64,000 nucleotides of DNA from Nocardioides pantholopis (GTDB taxonomy: Bacteria > Actinomycetota > Actinomycetes > Propionibacteriales > Nocardioidaceae), in NCBI RefSeq assembly GCF_003710085.1, contig NZ_CP033324.1, positions 1,116,001 through 1,180,000 of the forward strand. Direction: 5' to 3'. Position 1 is the first letter of the stretch, and every line of letters begins with the position of its first letter. The translations under genes were made by a program, and so were the position numbers. The notes beneath the pieces are model-generated. The model saw only the letters and a program-made list of their open reading frames with translations. It was not told where the DNA came from and did no database searches. Shown here piece after piece: positions 9,296-18,197 of this stretch.

Positions 9296-10870
9296 ATGAC
9301 GTCTGGTTCCTTCGCCCTCTCCCGCCGCGGCCTGCTCGGCGGCCTCGGGGTGCTCACCGCCGGCCTGGCCCTGGCCAGCTGCGGCGACAGCGACAGCAGC
9401 AGCTCCGGGGGGAAGACCGGCGGCAAGCCGGTGGCCGGCGGCGCGCTCGTCCTGGGCCTGCCCTCGCTCTCGGACTACCTCAACCCGCTGGTCGCCACCA
9501 CCAACTCGCTGGCCTGGGTGACCGACCCGATCGTCGAGTCGCTCTACACCTACGACGAGGAGATGAACTCGGTCCCGCTGCTCGCCGCCGGTGACCCGAC
9601 CATCTCCGAGGACGGCCTGACCTGGACCATCGAGCTGGTCGACGGCGTCACCTTCTCCAACGGCGACCCGCTCACCGCCGACCACGTCGCCGCGGTGATC
9701 AACCACGTCAGCGACCCCAGCGCCTACACCGACTGGACCAGCTACTTCGCCTACTTCGTCTCCGGCGCCAAGGCGAAGGGCAAGCAGACTGTCGTCATCT
9801 CGTTGGCCATGCCCTACGGCGTGCTGCGCTCGCACCTGACGAGCCTGCCGATCGTGCACGCGGACACCCTGAAGAAGACCGACACCACGATCGGCACCGG
9901 CCCCTACGTGATCGACAAGGTCACCCAGGGCCAGTCGGTGCTGCTGCGCCGCAACGAGGGGTACCACGGCACCGCGCCGGGCCCGGACACGCTGGAGTTC
10001 AAGGCCATCCCGGACGCCGGCACCCGACTGGTGAACCTGCGCGAGGGCAAGATCCACGTGATGACCGACGTCCCGGCCAGCAACGTGGAGACCCTGAAGA
10101 AGGACAAGGCGCTGAGCGTCCAGGTCGTCGACGCGCCGATCTCGATCCTGACCTACTTCAACGCCACCAAGGCGCCGTTCGACGACGTCCGGGTGCGCCA
10201 GGCGCTGGCCCACTCGATGGACCGCGAGGGCGTCGCCGAGCTCGTGTACGGCGGCACCGCGACCCCCGCCCAGGGCCCGGCCGGCCCGGCGCTGGAGGCC
10301 CACGACCCGGACCTCGACCTCTACCCGACCACGCCCGACATCGAGAAGGCCAAGGAGCTGCTCGCCGAGGCCGGCGTCGACAAGGTCGAGTTCACCCTGA
10401 CGATCAGCAGCTCCTCGGAGGCCACGGTGAAGATGGCCGAGGTGCTCGCGCAGGGCTGGGCCAAGGCCGGGATCACCTGCCGCCTCGACACCACCGACGC
10501 CGGCACCTGGATCACCCGCTGGATGGAGGGTGACTACGAGATGGCGATGACCAACTACATCACCGGTGTCAGCGCCGGCGACTCGGCGTTCCCGCTGTTC
10601 ACCTCCTACGCGTCGACGAACACGATGAACTTCGGCTACGCGAACAAGGAGGCCGACGGCCTGATGACCCAGGCCTGGGCCACCACCGACCCCGCGGAGC
10701 GCGCCTCGCTGACCAAGCAGGTCGACCGGATCCTCGCCGAGGACGCCGTCGCGATCCCGCCGGTCTACCCGCGGATGCTCATCGCGCAGCGCCGCGACGT
10801 CACCGCCCTGGACGAGTCGCAGCTCGCCGTGGGCCGCATCGACGCGGCCGCGCTGCGGCGTCTGGGCTGA
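9296..10870 (+). CDS. Extracellular solute-binding lipoprotein, family 5 (DppA/OppA-like)
   Basis: 524 residues. The signal has a twin-arginine-like SRRGLLGG and a lipobox LASC with Cys29, followed by a Ser/Gly linker; it is probably exported by Tat and lipid-anchored. The body shows family-5 features, such as VRQALAHSMDRE and DGLTWTIELVDGVTFSNGDPL. It is the only binding protein for two DppBCDF sets in this block, so it might feed both. The family binds peptides, nickel, haem and opines; the ligand is unknown. An AGGAG site lies before the ATG. Confidence 0.93.
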   Translation: MTSGSFALSRRGLLGGLGVLTAGLALASCGDSDSSSSGGKTGGKPVAGGALVLGLPSLSDYLNPLVATTNSLAWVTDPIVESLYTYDEEMNSVPLLAAGDPTISEDGLTWTIELVDGVTFSNGDPLTADHVAAVINHVSDPSAYTDWTSYFAYFVSGAKAKGKQTVVISLAMPYGVLRSHLTSLPIVHADTLKKTDTTIGTGPYVIDKVTQGQSVLLRRNEGYHGTAPGPDTLEFKAIPDAGTRLVNLREGKIHVMTDVPASNVETLKKDKALSVQVVDAPISILTYFNATKAPFDDVRVRQALAHSMDREGVAELVYGGTATPAQGPAGPALEAHDPDLDLYPTTPDIEKAKELLAEAGVDKVEFTLTISSSSEATVKMAEVLAQGWAKAGITCRLDTTDAGTWITRWMEGDYEMAMTNYITGVSAGDSAFPLFTSYASTNTMNFGYANKEADGLMTQAWATTDPAERASLTKQVDRILAEDAVAIPPVYPRMLIAQRRDVTALDESQLAVGRIDAAALRRLG

Positions 10871-10872
10871 GC

Positions 10873-11877
10873 ATGGCCGCCGTCGTGAGCTCGCTCCCCG
10901 GTCCGGCCGGAGCGGACCAGGAGGCCACCGGGCCGCTGCTGCACGTGGAGCGGCTCGGGGTCACCTACCGGACCCCGGCCGGTCCGCTGCCCGCGGTGCG
11001 GGACGTGTCCTTCACCGTGGGCCGAGGTGAGGTCTTCGGCCTGGTCGGGGAGTCCGGATCGGGCAAGAGCACGCTGCTCTCCGCCCTGATGCGGCTGCTG
11101 GCCCGGGGGACCGAGCTCACGGCGGCCCGGCTCGAGCTGGACGGCCAGGACCTGCTGGGCCTGAACGAGTCCGGTCTGCGCGCCCTGCGGGGCACCCAGA
11201 TCGGGCTGGTGCCGCAGCGGCCGATGACCTCGCTGTCGCCGGTCACCCCGGTGGCCACCCAGCTGCGCCGGCTCACCGGCGGGACCGTGAGCGACGAGCG
11301 GCTGCACGAGCTGCTGACCAGCGTCGGGCTCGGCGGGCTGCGGCAGCGACTGGGCGACTACCCGTTCCAGTTCTCCGGCGGCCAGCTGCAGCGGATGCTG
11401 ATCGCGATCGCGGTCCTGGCGCGCGAGCCGCGCCTGGTGCTGGCCGACGAGCCGACCACGACCCTCGACGCGACGGTGCAGGCCCAGGTGCTCCGGCTCC
11501 TGGTCGACCTGCGCGAGCGGCTGGGCAACACCGTCGTGCTGGTGACCCACGACCTCAACGTCGTGGCCCAGGTGTGCGACCGGGTCGGCGTCATGTACGG
11601 CGGGCGGCTGGTCGAGGTCGCGCCGACCCGGCAGCTGTTCGAGGACCCCCAGCACCCGTACACGGCCGCGCTGCTCGCGGCGATGCCCAGCAAGCACCTC
11701 CCCGGCGAGCGGCTGCGGCCGATCCCGGGGACGGTCAGCGGGGCGCAGCGGCTGCCCGGGTGCCCGTTCGCGCCACGCTGCCCGCGCGCCGACGACCGGT
11801 GCCGCGAGGTCGACCCCGAGCCCCGCCTGATCGGTGTCCACACGGTCCGGTGCCACCACCCCGGAGGAATGGCATGA
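10873..11877 (+). CDS. ABC transporter ATP-binding protein (DppD-like), second system
   Basis: 334 residues, starting 2 nt after the binding-protein stop. Walker A GESGSGKS, signature FSGGQLQR, Walker B LVLADEPT and H-loop VTHDLNVV are intact. The C-terminal GCPFAPRCPRADDRC cysteine motif is that of oligopeptide ATPases. Confidence 0.93.
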   Translation: MAAVVSSLPGPAGADQEATGPLLHVERLGVTYRTPAGPLPAVRDVSFTVGRGEVFGLVGESGSGKSTLLSALMRLLARGTELTAARLELDGQDLLGLNESGLRALRGTQIGLVPQRPMTSLSPVTPVATQLRRLTGGTVSDERLHELLTSVGLGGLRQRLGDYPFQFSGGQLQRMLIAIAVLAREPRLVLADEPTTTLDATVQAQVLRLLVDLRERLGNTVVLVTHDLNVVAQVCDRVGVMYGGRLVEVAPTRQLFEDPQHPYTAALLAAMPSKHLPGERLRPIPGTVSGAQRLPGCPFAPRCPRADDRCREVDPEPRLIGVHTVRCHHPGGMA

Positions 11878-12926
11878 CCATCGCCGAGCAGAGCGCGCCC
11901 GGCCCCGTCGTCACCGTCGAGGGCCTGGTCAAGCACTACCCGCTGCGCGGCGGGCGCCGCCGGGGGAGCCGTGGTGCCGACGCGCCAGTCGTGCACGCGG
12001 TCGACGGCCTCGACCTGCGTATCGAGCGCGGGGAGTCGGTGGCCCTGATCGGGGAGTCCGGCTGCGGCAAGTCCACTGTCGCGAAGGTGCTCGTCGGGCT
12101 GGTCGAGCCGACCGAGGGCCTGGTCCAGGTCGGGGGCCGCGACGTCGTCACGGTCACCGTCAAGGACCTGGCCGCCCGCCGGCGGGTGCAGCTGGTCTCG
12201 CAGAACCCGTGGTCGGCGCTGAACCGCTCCCGGTCGGTGCGCCACATCCTGAGCCAGCCGATCCTGCTGCACGGCCTGGCCTCCGGCAAGGAAGCCGTGG
12301 AGCGCCGGGTCCAGGAGCTGCTGGGCCTGGTCGGGCTGCCGGTGGAGTACCTGGACCGCCGGCCCCGCGACCTCAGCGGCGGCGAGCTCCAGCGGGTGAC
12401 CGTGGCGCGGGCCCTGGCCGCCGAGCCCGAGCTGCTGGTGCTCGACGAGCCGACCGCGAGCCTCGACGTCAGCGTGAAGGCGACCCTGGTCAACCTGCTC
12501 AAGGACCTGCGCGAGCAGCTCGGCCTGACCTACCTGCTGATCACCCACGAGCTCGACGTGGCCCGGCACCTGGTCGACCGGGTCGCGGTGATGTACCTCG
12601 GCGTGGTCGTGGAGAACGGCTCGGCCGAGCAGGTCTTCACCGCCCCCGAGCACCCGTACACGCGGGCGCTGCTGGCGGCCTCGCCGGCCGAGCTCGTCGT
12701 GGGCGAGCTGCACGGCGACGGGCTGGTCGGCGAGGTGCCCTCGGCGGTGGACATCCCGTCCGGGTGCCGCTTCCACACCCGCTGCCCGGCCGCCGTGGCC
12801 AAGTGCCGCACCGAGGTCCCCATTCTCAGCACGCAGCCGGACGGTCGAACCGTCGCCTGCGTGCGCATCGACGAGCTGTCCGGCACCCGCGCCGGCGGCG
12901 ACACCTCCGGAAGGAACCCGCAATGA
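11874..12926 (+). CDS. ABC transporter ATP-binding protein (DppF-like), second system
   Basis: 350 residues, 4-bp overlap with DppD. Walker A GESGCGKS, signature LSGGELQR, Walker B LLVLDEPT and switch ITHELDVA are present, and the C-terminal motif is GCRFHTRCPAAVAKC. Its stop overlaps the start of the small calycin-like gene at 12923, so that protein is made with the transporter. Confidence 0.93.
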   Translation: MTIAEQSAPGPVVTVEGLVKHYPLRGGRRRGSRGADAPVVHAVDGLDLRIERGESVALIGESGCGKSTVAKVLVGLVEPTEGLVQVGGRDVVTVTVKDLAARRRVQLVSQNPWSALNRSRSVRHILSQPILLHGLASGKEAVERRVQELLGLVGLPVEYLDRRPRDLSGGELQRVTVARALAAEPELLVLDEPTASLDVSVKATLVNLLKDLREQLGLTYLLITHELDVARHLVDRVAVMYLGVVVENGSAEQVFTAPEHPYTRALLAASPAELVVGELHGDGLVGEVPSAVDIPSGCRFHTRCPAAVAKCRTEVPILSTQPDGRTVACVRIDELSGTRAGGDTSGRNPQ

Positions 12927-13375
12927 ACTCCTGGGACGCCGAATTCCCGATCCTCAGCAAGCACCTGGGCGAGTGGGAGGGCGAGTACGTCCACCTCGAC
13001 CCCGAGGGCAACGAGATCGACCGGCACGCCTCGCACCTGAAGATGTGGGTGCCCGAGGACGGCTCGTGCGACATCAAGCAGATCAACACCTACACCTGGC
13101 CCGACGGCCGGGTCGAGGCCGTGGAGTTCCCGGGCATGCTCAAGGGCCGCGACGTGCTCTTCGAGACCGACCGGATCAGCGGCCACATGCACCAGGCCGA
13201 CGAGCAGAACATCCTGCTGACCTGGACCTACAAGGAGCTGCTCAAGGAGGGCAACTACCTCTACGAGCTGATCCAGCTCAGCCGCGACGGCCAGCAGAAG
13301 GTGCGCACCTGGCACTGGATGGAGGACGACCGCCTGGTCAAGCGCACGGTGATCCGCGAGCGCAAGACCGCCTGA
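12923..13375 (+). CDS. Small calycin/lipocalin-like protein of unknown function
   Basis: 150 residues, 4-bp overlap with DppF. Residues 16-20 are GEWEG, followed by a D-x-EGN stretch. The same arrangement (GEWHG at 15-19, then DAEGN) starts the larger protein at 50081-51034 in the Rieske operon. The G-x-W start and beta-rich pattern (TWTYKELL, RTWHWMEDD) suggest a lipocalin/DUF3598-like barrel, a fold also used by bilin-handling CpcS/CpcT. No signal peptide, so cytoplasmic. I infer ligand binding or an isomerase/hydratase role on the imported compound. Confidence 0.55.
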   Translation: MNSWDAEFPILSKHLGEWEGEYVHLDPEGNEIDRHASHLKMWVPEDGSCDIKQINTYTWPDGRVEAVEFPGMLKGRDVLFETDRISGHMHQADEQNILLTWTYKELLKEGNYLYELIQLSRDGQQKVRTWHWMEDDRLVKRTVIRERKTA

Positions 13376-13461
13376 CCCCCGTCGGCGGGCCGATGCCTCC
13401 CGGCGCCGGCCCGCCGTACCTCCACCGAGTCGATCCCCGACCGAGCGAACGAGAGCGAGCC

Positions 13462-14478
13462 ATGCACGCAGACACGAACCCGGGGCGCTATCCGGTGGCC
13501 CCGCTGGCGCAGGACGCCTGGACCCTCGGGGTGGCACAGTCCCGGATCCATCCCGCCGCGGATCGCGCCGAGATGGAGGACAACCTCCAGCACATGCTCC
13601 ACCTCATCGACAACGCCTTCCACTACGGCGCCGGCCCGGACCTGCTGCTCTTCCACGAGTTCCCGATCAGCGGCTGGGACACCTGGACCCGGGAGGAGGC
13701 GCTGGAGCGCTGTATCACCCTGGACGGTCCCGAGGTGGCGGCGATCGCGGCCAAGGCCCGGCAGTACGGCTCCTACATCGCCTTCGGCGCCTACGTGAAG
13801 GACGACGTCGACTGGCCCGGCCACGTGCTGAGCATGACCAACCTGGTCGGCCCGGACGGCGAGCTGGTCGCGAGCCACTGGAAGGCCCGCAACGTCCGGG
13901 GGCTGTTCCCCGGTTTCGAGCTGTTCACGACGGCGATCTACGACGTGCTCGACGAGTACGTCGCGCGCTACGGTGCCGACGCGGTGCTGCCCATCGCGAA
14001 GACCCCGCTGGGCAACATCACGCTCTCCTCGACCCAGCTGGAGCCCGAGCTGATGCGGGCCCTCGCGATCAAGGGCGCCGAGGTCATCCTGCGGACCGCC
14101 AGCGGCAGCTTCACCGAGACCGACATCGCGGCCTCGGCGCTGTACAACCGGGTCTACGTGGCGGTCGCGAACAACGCGCTGCTGCTGCGCAAGGGCCCGT
14201 ACTTCGAGGACACCGGCGCCGGCGGCTCGGCGATCTACGGACCCGACGGCCGGGTGCTGGCGCGGGCCGAGAGCAAGCACGAGACGCTGCTCCAGGCACG
14301 GATCCCGATCGCGGAGTTCCGGGCCCGGCACCTGCAGCCCGACGTCCACTGGGACCTCTACCGCGACGTCTTCGACGGCTATGTCAGCAGGTTCCCGCCG
14401 AACCTGTTCTCGCAGACCCGCCCGGCCACCCTGGCCGAGACCGCTGACTACGTCGTCGGCCGGAGCCGGTGGTCCTGA
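13462..14478 (+). CDS. Nitrilase/amidase-superfamily protein without catalytic Cys
   Basis: 338 residues. The carbon-nitrogen hydrolase fold is recognisable: Glu66 in LLLFHEFPISG, Lys141 in SHWKARN, and the strand before the nucleophile ending in GNITLSSTQLEPELMRAL. Where active members have Cys (ICYD-x3-PE) this one has Ser189. It may be an inactive homologue, a binding protein or a Ser-based variant. It lies 86 bp after the calycin-like gene and probably belongs to the same transcript. A GAGAGCGAG site precedes the ATG. Confidence 0.82.
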   Translation: MHADTNPGRYPVAPLAQDAWTLGVAQSRIHPAADRAEMEDNLQHMLHLIDNAFHYGAGPDLLLFHEFPISGWDTWTREEALERCITLDGPEVAAIAAKARQYGSYIAFGAYVKDDVDWPGHVLSMTNLVGPDGELVASHWKARNVRGLFPGFELFTTAIYDVLDEYVARYGADAVLPIAKTPLGNITLSSTQLEPELMRALAIKGAEVILRTASGSFTETDIAASALYNRVYVAVANNALLLRKGPYFEDTGAGGSAIYGPDGRVLARAESKHETLLQARIPIAEFRARHLQPDVHWDLYRDVFDGYVSRFPPNLFSQTRPATLAETADYVVGRSRWS

Positions 14479-14545
14479 GCCGGTCGTCCTGAGCCGGTGG
14501 CTCTGACCTGCCGCCGCTCCCCGGGACCCGGGGAGCGGCAGCCGG

Positions 14546-15361
14546 TCATCGGGGCGTCGCGGCCGACCTGCCGAGGACCTCGTCGTGGGCGTTCAGGAAC
14601 AGCTCCTGGGTGAGGTCCATCAGCTCGCCGGAGAGCCGCTCGGCCCCCTCGACGTCCTGGTTGCGGACCAGGACGGCGAGCCGCTCGTGCCGCGCGGCGG
14701 TGTCGGTGCTGAAGCGCTGGTACCGCTGGAAGTCGGGGACCTGGAGGCAGGCGTGCACAGTGCCGGCGAGCCGGGCGAGCATCTGGTTGCCCGAGCCGAG
14801 GTAGAGCAGCCGGTGGAACGCGGTGTCGGCCTCGATCATCAGGCGCGGGTCCCGGGCCCGGGTCGCCCGGTCGATCCGCACGGCCGCCGCCTCCAGTGCG
14901 TCCAGCGCCGCGGCGTCCTGGTGCCGGGCGCTGAGCCCGGCCGCCAGCGGCTCCAGCCGGGCGCGCAGCTGCAGGGACTCCCGCAGCTGGGCGAACCGGC
15001 GCGGGCCGGAGGCGCGCCAGCGGATCACCTGCTCGTCGAGCAGGGCCCACTGGGTGGAGTCGGTGACGGTGGTGCCCGAGCGCTGGCGGGCCTGCACCAT
15101 GCCCTTGGCGCCCAGGGTGCGCAGGCACTCGCGCAGCAAGGACCGGGAGACGCCGAGCTCCGCGACGATCCGGTCGGGGTCGAGGACGCCGGTGAGCTCG
15201 CCGGTCGCGATCAGGCTGCCGAGGCGCTCGACCACCCGCCCGTGCATGCTCGAGAGCTGGGCCGGGTCGGCCGGGACCCGGTGCGGAGCAGGCGGACCCC
15301 CGTCGCCGACCGCGTCGGAGGAGGACGGGCCCGCGGGCCCGACGGAGCGGCGGTCCGACAT
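14546..15361 (-). CDS. GntR/FadR-family transcriptional regulator (FCD domain)
   Basis: 271 residues. ATG 15361 is chosen for GGAAGGGG just upstream; in-frame codons to 15403 would overlap the operator. The winged helix at about 40-110 contains ELGVSRSLLRECLRTLGAKG, followed by an all-helical FCD ligand/metal domain with D-x3-H (ADTAFHRLLY) and a late H (RHERL). It is divergent from the IclR gene, with a shared operator between them. It probably senses an organic acid of the pathway. Confidence 0.9.
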   Translation of the reverse strand: MSDRRSVGPAGPSSSDAVGDGGPPAPHRVPADPAQLSSMHGRVVERLGSLIATGELTGVLDPDRIVAELGVSRSLLRECLRTLGAKGMVQARQRSGTTVTDSTQWALLDEQVIRWRASGPRRFAQLRESLQLRARLEPLAAGLSARHQDAAALDALEAAAVRIDRATRARDPRLMIEADTAFHRLLYLGSGNQMLARLAGTVHACLQVPDFQRYQRFSTDTAARHERLAVLVRNQDVEGAERLSGELMDLTQELFLNAHDEVLGRSAATPR

Positions 15362-15407
15362 CGGTCGTCCCCTTCCGAGAGTGGAGCAGCAGTGACCGCA
15401 CATTATA

Positions 15408-15420
15408 GGAATGTCGTTCC
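15408..15420. promoter_or_regulatory. Putative IclR-type operator, site 4 (between two regulators)
   Basis: GGAAT-GTC-GTTCC. The right arm also pairs with GGAAC at 15428-15432 across 7 bp. It is placed between the divergent GntR and IclR genes, as expected for auto-regulation by the IclR protein. Confidence 0.65.
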
Positions 15421-15447
15421 GGCATGCGGAACCCCAGAGAGGCGACC

Positions 15448-16317
15448 ATGACGATCTCCATCGACCCGGCGACGGTGCCGGTCCAGCCGGCGACCGCCGA
15501 CGACGAGGACGGTGGCACGCCCGCCGGTCCGGGCGCCACCGGTGTCACGATCGCCACGGTGGAGCGGGCCGCGGACGTGCTCCTCGAGCTGACCCGCGCT
15601 CCGCGGGAGGGCCTCGGGGTGCCGCAGCTGGCCGCCGCCATCGGGATGTCGCGCTCGGCGACCCGCCGCACGCTCGGCTCCCTGCGGGCCAGCGGCCTCG
15701 TCGAGGTCGACGAGAGCACGCACCGCTATGTCCTGGGGGTCGGGGCGCTGCGCCTGGGCGTGAGCTACCTGAACCGCATCGACGTACGGCGGATGGCCCG
15801 GCCGGCGCTGGAGGACCTCTCCGCCGACACCGGGGAGACGGCCACGCTCTCGGTGCTGCTCGGCGAGCGCGCCCGCGTGTACGTCGACCAGGTGACCCCC
15901 GACCGGGAGGTCATCGTGTCGGTGACCCTCGACCAGCCCTACCCGCTGCACGTGGGGGCGTCCTCGCGCGCCTTCCTCGCGTACCTGCCCGAGGCCCACC
16001 TGGAGCGGCACCTCGCTCCGACGCCGCGCCGGCTCCGCTCGGGAGTGCTCGTCGACGGCCCGGACCTGCCGCAGCTGCGCCGCGACCTGGCTCAGGTCCG
16101 GGCGCGCGGCTGGGCGACCTCGACCGGGGAGCGGCAGGACGGGGCGGCGTCGGTGGCGGCCCCGGTGCTCCAGCACGACGGGCGTCCGGTCGCGGTCCTC
16201 AGCGTGTGCGGCCCCGCGGCCCGGCTGGCCGGCAGCCTGGGGGACTGCCGCGACCGGCTGCTCGCGGCGACCGGCGCCCTCTCCGCGCTGCTCGGCTGGG
16301 ACTCGGGGCCGGACTGA
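15448..16317 (+). CDS. IclR-family transcriptional regulator
   Basis: 289 residues. ATG 15448 has AGAGAGGCG upstream and is preferred over ATG 15424, which would leave the operator against the start. Winged helix at about 35-95 (GVPQLAAAIGMSRSATRRTL), then the IclR effector domain (SSRAFLAYLPE, DGAASVAAPVLQHDG). The typical GLSVAVS-type region is replaced by the more usual AVLSVCGPAAR. I infer that it binds the 5-3-5 repeats found before the left-block operons. Confidence 0.92.
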   Translation: MTISIDPATVPVQPATADDEDGGTPAGPGATGVTIATVERAADVLLELTRAPREGLGVPQLAAAIGMSRSATRRTLGSLRASGLVEVDESTHRYVLGVGALRLGVSYLNRIDVRRMARPALEDLSADTGETATLSVLLGERARVYVDQVTPDREVIVSVTLDQPYPLHVGASSRAFLAYLPEAHLERHLAPTPRRLRSGVLVDGPDLPQLRRDLAQVRARGWATSTGERQDGAASVAAPVLQHDGRPVAVLSVCGPAARLAGSLGDCRDRLLAATGALSALLGWDSGPD

Positions 16318-16418
16318 GGTCGGGCGGGGCTGGCCCGAGAACCCGGAAGTCGGCCGACCCGAGCGGCGGACCGCGGCAGCCCCCGGACGTCGTCGGTGCG
16401 AGAATGATTCCGCCATCA

Positions 16419-16431
16419 GGAACATTGTTTC
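16419..16431. promoter_or_regulatory. Putative IclR-type operator, site 5
   Basis: GGAAC-ATT-GTTTC, one mismatch from perfect, ending 17 bp before the tandem hydrolase ATG. Confidence 0.6.
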
Positions 16432-16448
16432 GAATGTGAGGCGAGCGC

Positions 16449-18107
16449 ATGATCGAACGGCACTACGTGAATCTCCCGGGCGGCCAGCTGCACTACCGGC
16501 GGGCCGGGGAGGGGCCGCCGGTCGTGGTGCTGCACTCCTCACCGATGTCCTCCGCGGCCATGGTGCCGTGGATCGAGCGGCTCGCGGCGGACTTCACCGT
16601 CTACGCCCTCGACACCCCGGGCTACGGCCAGTCCGACCCGCTGCCCTACGGCGGCCCGGACCCGGAGATCCCGGACTACGCCCGCCGGGTGGTCGAGTTC
16701 GCCGACGCCCTCGGCCTGGACCGGTTCGTGCTCGGCGGCACCCACACCGGCTCCAAGATCGCGCTCGCCACGGCCGTGGCCGCCCCCGAGCGGGTCGCCC
16801 AGCTGGTCATGGACGGGCTGGGCCTCTACACCGTGGAGGAGATGGCCGAGCAGCTCGAGCGCTACACCCCGCCGACGGTGCCGGTCTGGCACGGCGGCCA
16901 CCTGGTCGAGGCGTGGCACCGGATGCGGAACATGTGGACGTTCTGGCCCTGGTACCGCCAGGAGGGCGAGCGCCGGCTCGACGAGTCGATGCCGTCGCTG
17001 GCCGACCTGCACCTGATGACCATGGACATGCTGCGCGCCGGCCTGGACTGGGGCGTGGCCTACCGCGCGGCGTTCCGGTACGACGCGCGCGCCGCGCTGG
17101 GCGGCCTGCGGGTCCCGGCCCTGCTGATCGCCAAGCACGCCGACCCGCTCCACGAGCACCTGGACCGGCTCCGGGTCGAGGCCCCGACGATGACCGTGCA
17201 CAGCGTCGGGAACGAGGAGCACCTGGACCGGCTGATGGCCGCGTTCGACCGCGACCTCGGACTGCCGGACGCCCCGCCGTCCCCGGTGGTCGAGCACGCC
17301 GGCGGCACCACCCGCCGCTACGTCACCACCGAGCACGGCGTCAGCCACGTCCGGATCGACGGCGACCCCGCCGCGCCGCCGCTGCTGCTCGTGCACGGCT
17401 CCCCGGGCTCCGCCGACAGCTTCGACGCGCTGGTCCGCGACCTGGCCGCCGACCACCTGGTGATCGCGCCCGACACGCTCGGCAACGGCTACTCGACCCC
17501 GAGCCGGGCCGAGGACCCGCGGATCGGCGACTTCGCGGACGCGACCGGCGCGGTCCTCGAGGCGCTCGGGCTCGCCGGGGTCCAGGCCTACGGCAGCCAC
17601 ACCGGCGCCTGCATCTCGCTGGAGCTCGCCGTCCGGCGCCCGGACCTGGTCTCCTCGGTGGTGGCCGACGGCCTGCCGGTCCTCGCGGAGGAGGAGCGCG
17701 CCGACCTGCTCGAGAACTACTTCATCTCGATGGCGCCCGAGCGGCACGGGGAGCACCTGCTCCGCGCCTGGCACACGATCCGCGACGTGATGCTCTTCTG
17801 GCCGTGGTACCGCCAGGACGCCGCGCACGTGCGGCCCACCGGCCCGGGGGAGACCGAGCACCTGCACCGGCTGGTGCTCGAGTTCCTCAAGAGCGGGCCG
17901 ACGTACCAGGACTCCTACCGCGCGGCGTTCCTGTTCGAGTCCCAGGCGCGGCTGGCGGCGGCCGAGGTCCCGGTCCTGGTCTGCGCCGCCCCGGACGACA
18001 TGCTGCGCCAGGGCAGCGAGGAGGCGAGCGCCGGGGAGCCTGTCACGTTCGTCGAGCTGGACCCGGCCGCCGGCCGGGGAGCGGCCTGGGCGGTGCGCCG
18101 AGCCTGA
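16449..18107 (+). CDS. Tandem alpha/beta-hydrolase protein with His at the nucleophile position
   Basis: 552 residues, two alpha/beta-hydrolase units (about 1-280 and 290-540), each with its own cap segment ending in a near-identical FWPWYRQ. The oxyanion strands are VVLHSSP and LLVHGSPGS. The nucleophile elbows read GTHTG and GSHTG, so the usual Ser of G-x-S-x-G is His in both halves. Such GxHTG proteins exist among unassigned homologues and may use another mechanism or be non-hydrolytic. It is monocistronic, with operator site 5 before it and a strong terminator after. Confidence 0.82.
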   Translation: MIERHYVNLPGGQLHYRRAGEGPPVVVLHSSPMSSAAMVPWIERLAADFTVYALDTPGYGQSDPLPYGGPDPEIPDYARRVVEFADALGLDRFVLGGTHTGSKIALATAVAAPERVAQLVMDGLGLYTVEEMAEQLERYTPPTVPVWHGGHLVEAWHRMRNMWTFWPWYRQEGERRLDESMPSLADLHLMTMDMLRAGLDWGVAYRAAFRYDARAALGGLRVPALLIAKHADPLHEHLDRLRVEAPTMTVHSVGNEEHLDRLMAAFDRDLGLPDAPPSPVVEHAGGTTRRYVTTEHGVSHVRIDGDPAAPPLLLVHGSPGSADSFDALVRDLAADHLVIAPDTLGNGYSTPSRAEDPRIGDFADATGAVLEALGLAGVQAYGSHTGACISLELAVRRPDLVSSVVADGLPVLAEEERADLLENYFISMAPERHGEHLLRAWHTIRDVMLFWPWYRQDAAHVRPTGPGETEHLHRLVLEFLKSGPTYQDSYRAAFLFESQARLAAAEVPVLVCAAPDDMLRQGSEEASAGEPVTFVELDPAAGRGAAWAVRRA

Positions 18108-18134
18108 GCCCCGGCCCCGGTGGGGCCGGACGTG

Positions 18135-18181
18135 CGACGAGGGGGTGGTGACCGGGGATCCCGGTCACCACCCCCTCGTCG
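18135..18181. terminator. Strong bidirectional terminator hairpin
   Basis: 22-bp perfect arms (18135-18156 and 18160-18181) with a GAT loop, between the convergent tandem hydrolase and dihydropyrimidinase-like genes. Confidence 0.9.
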
Positions 18182-18197
18182 TACGAGGCGCGAACGC

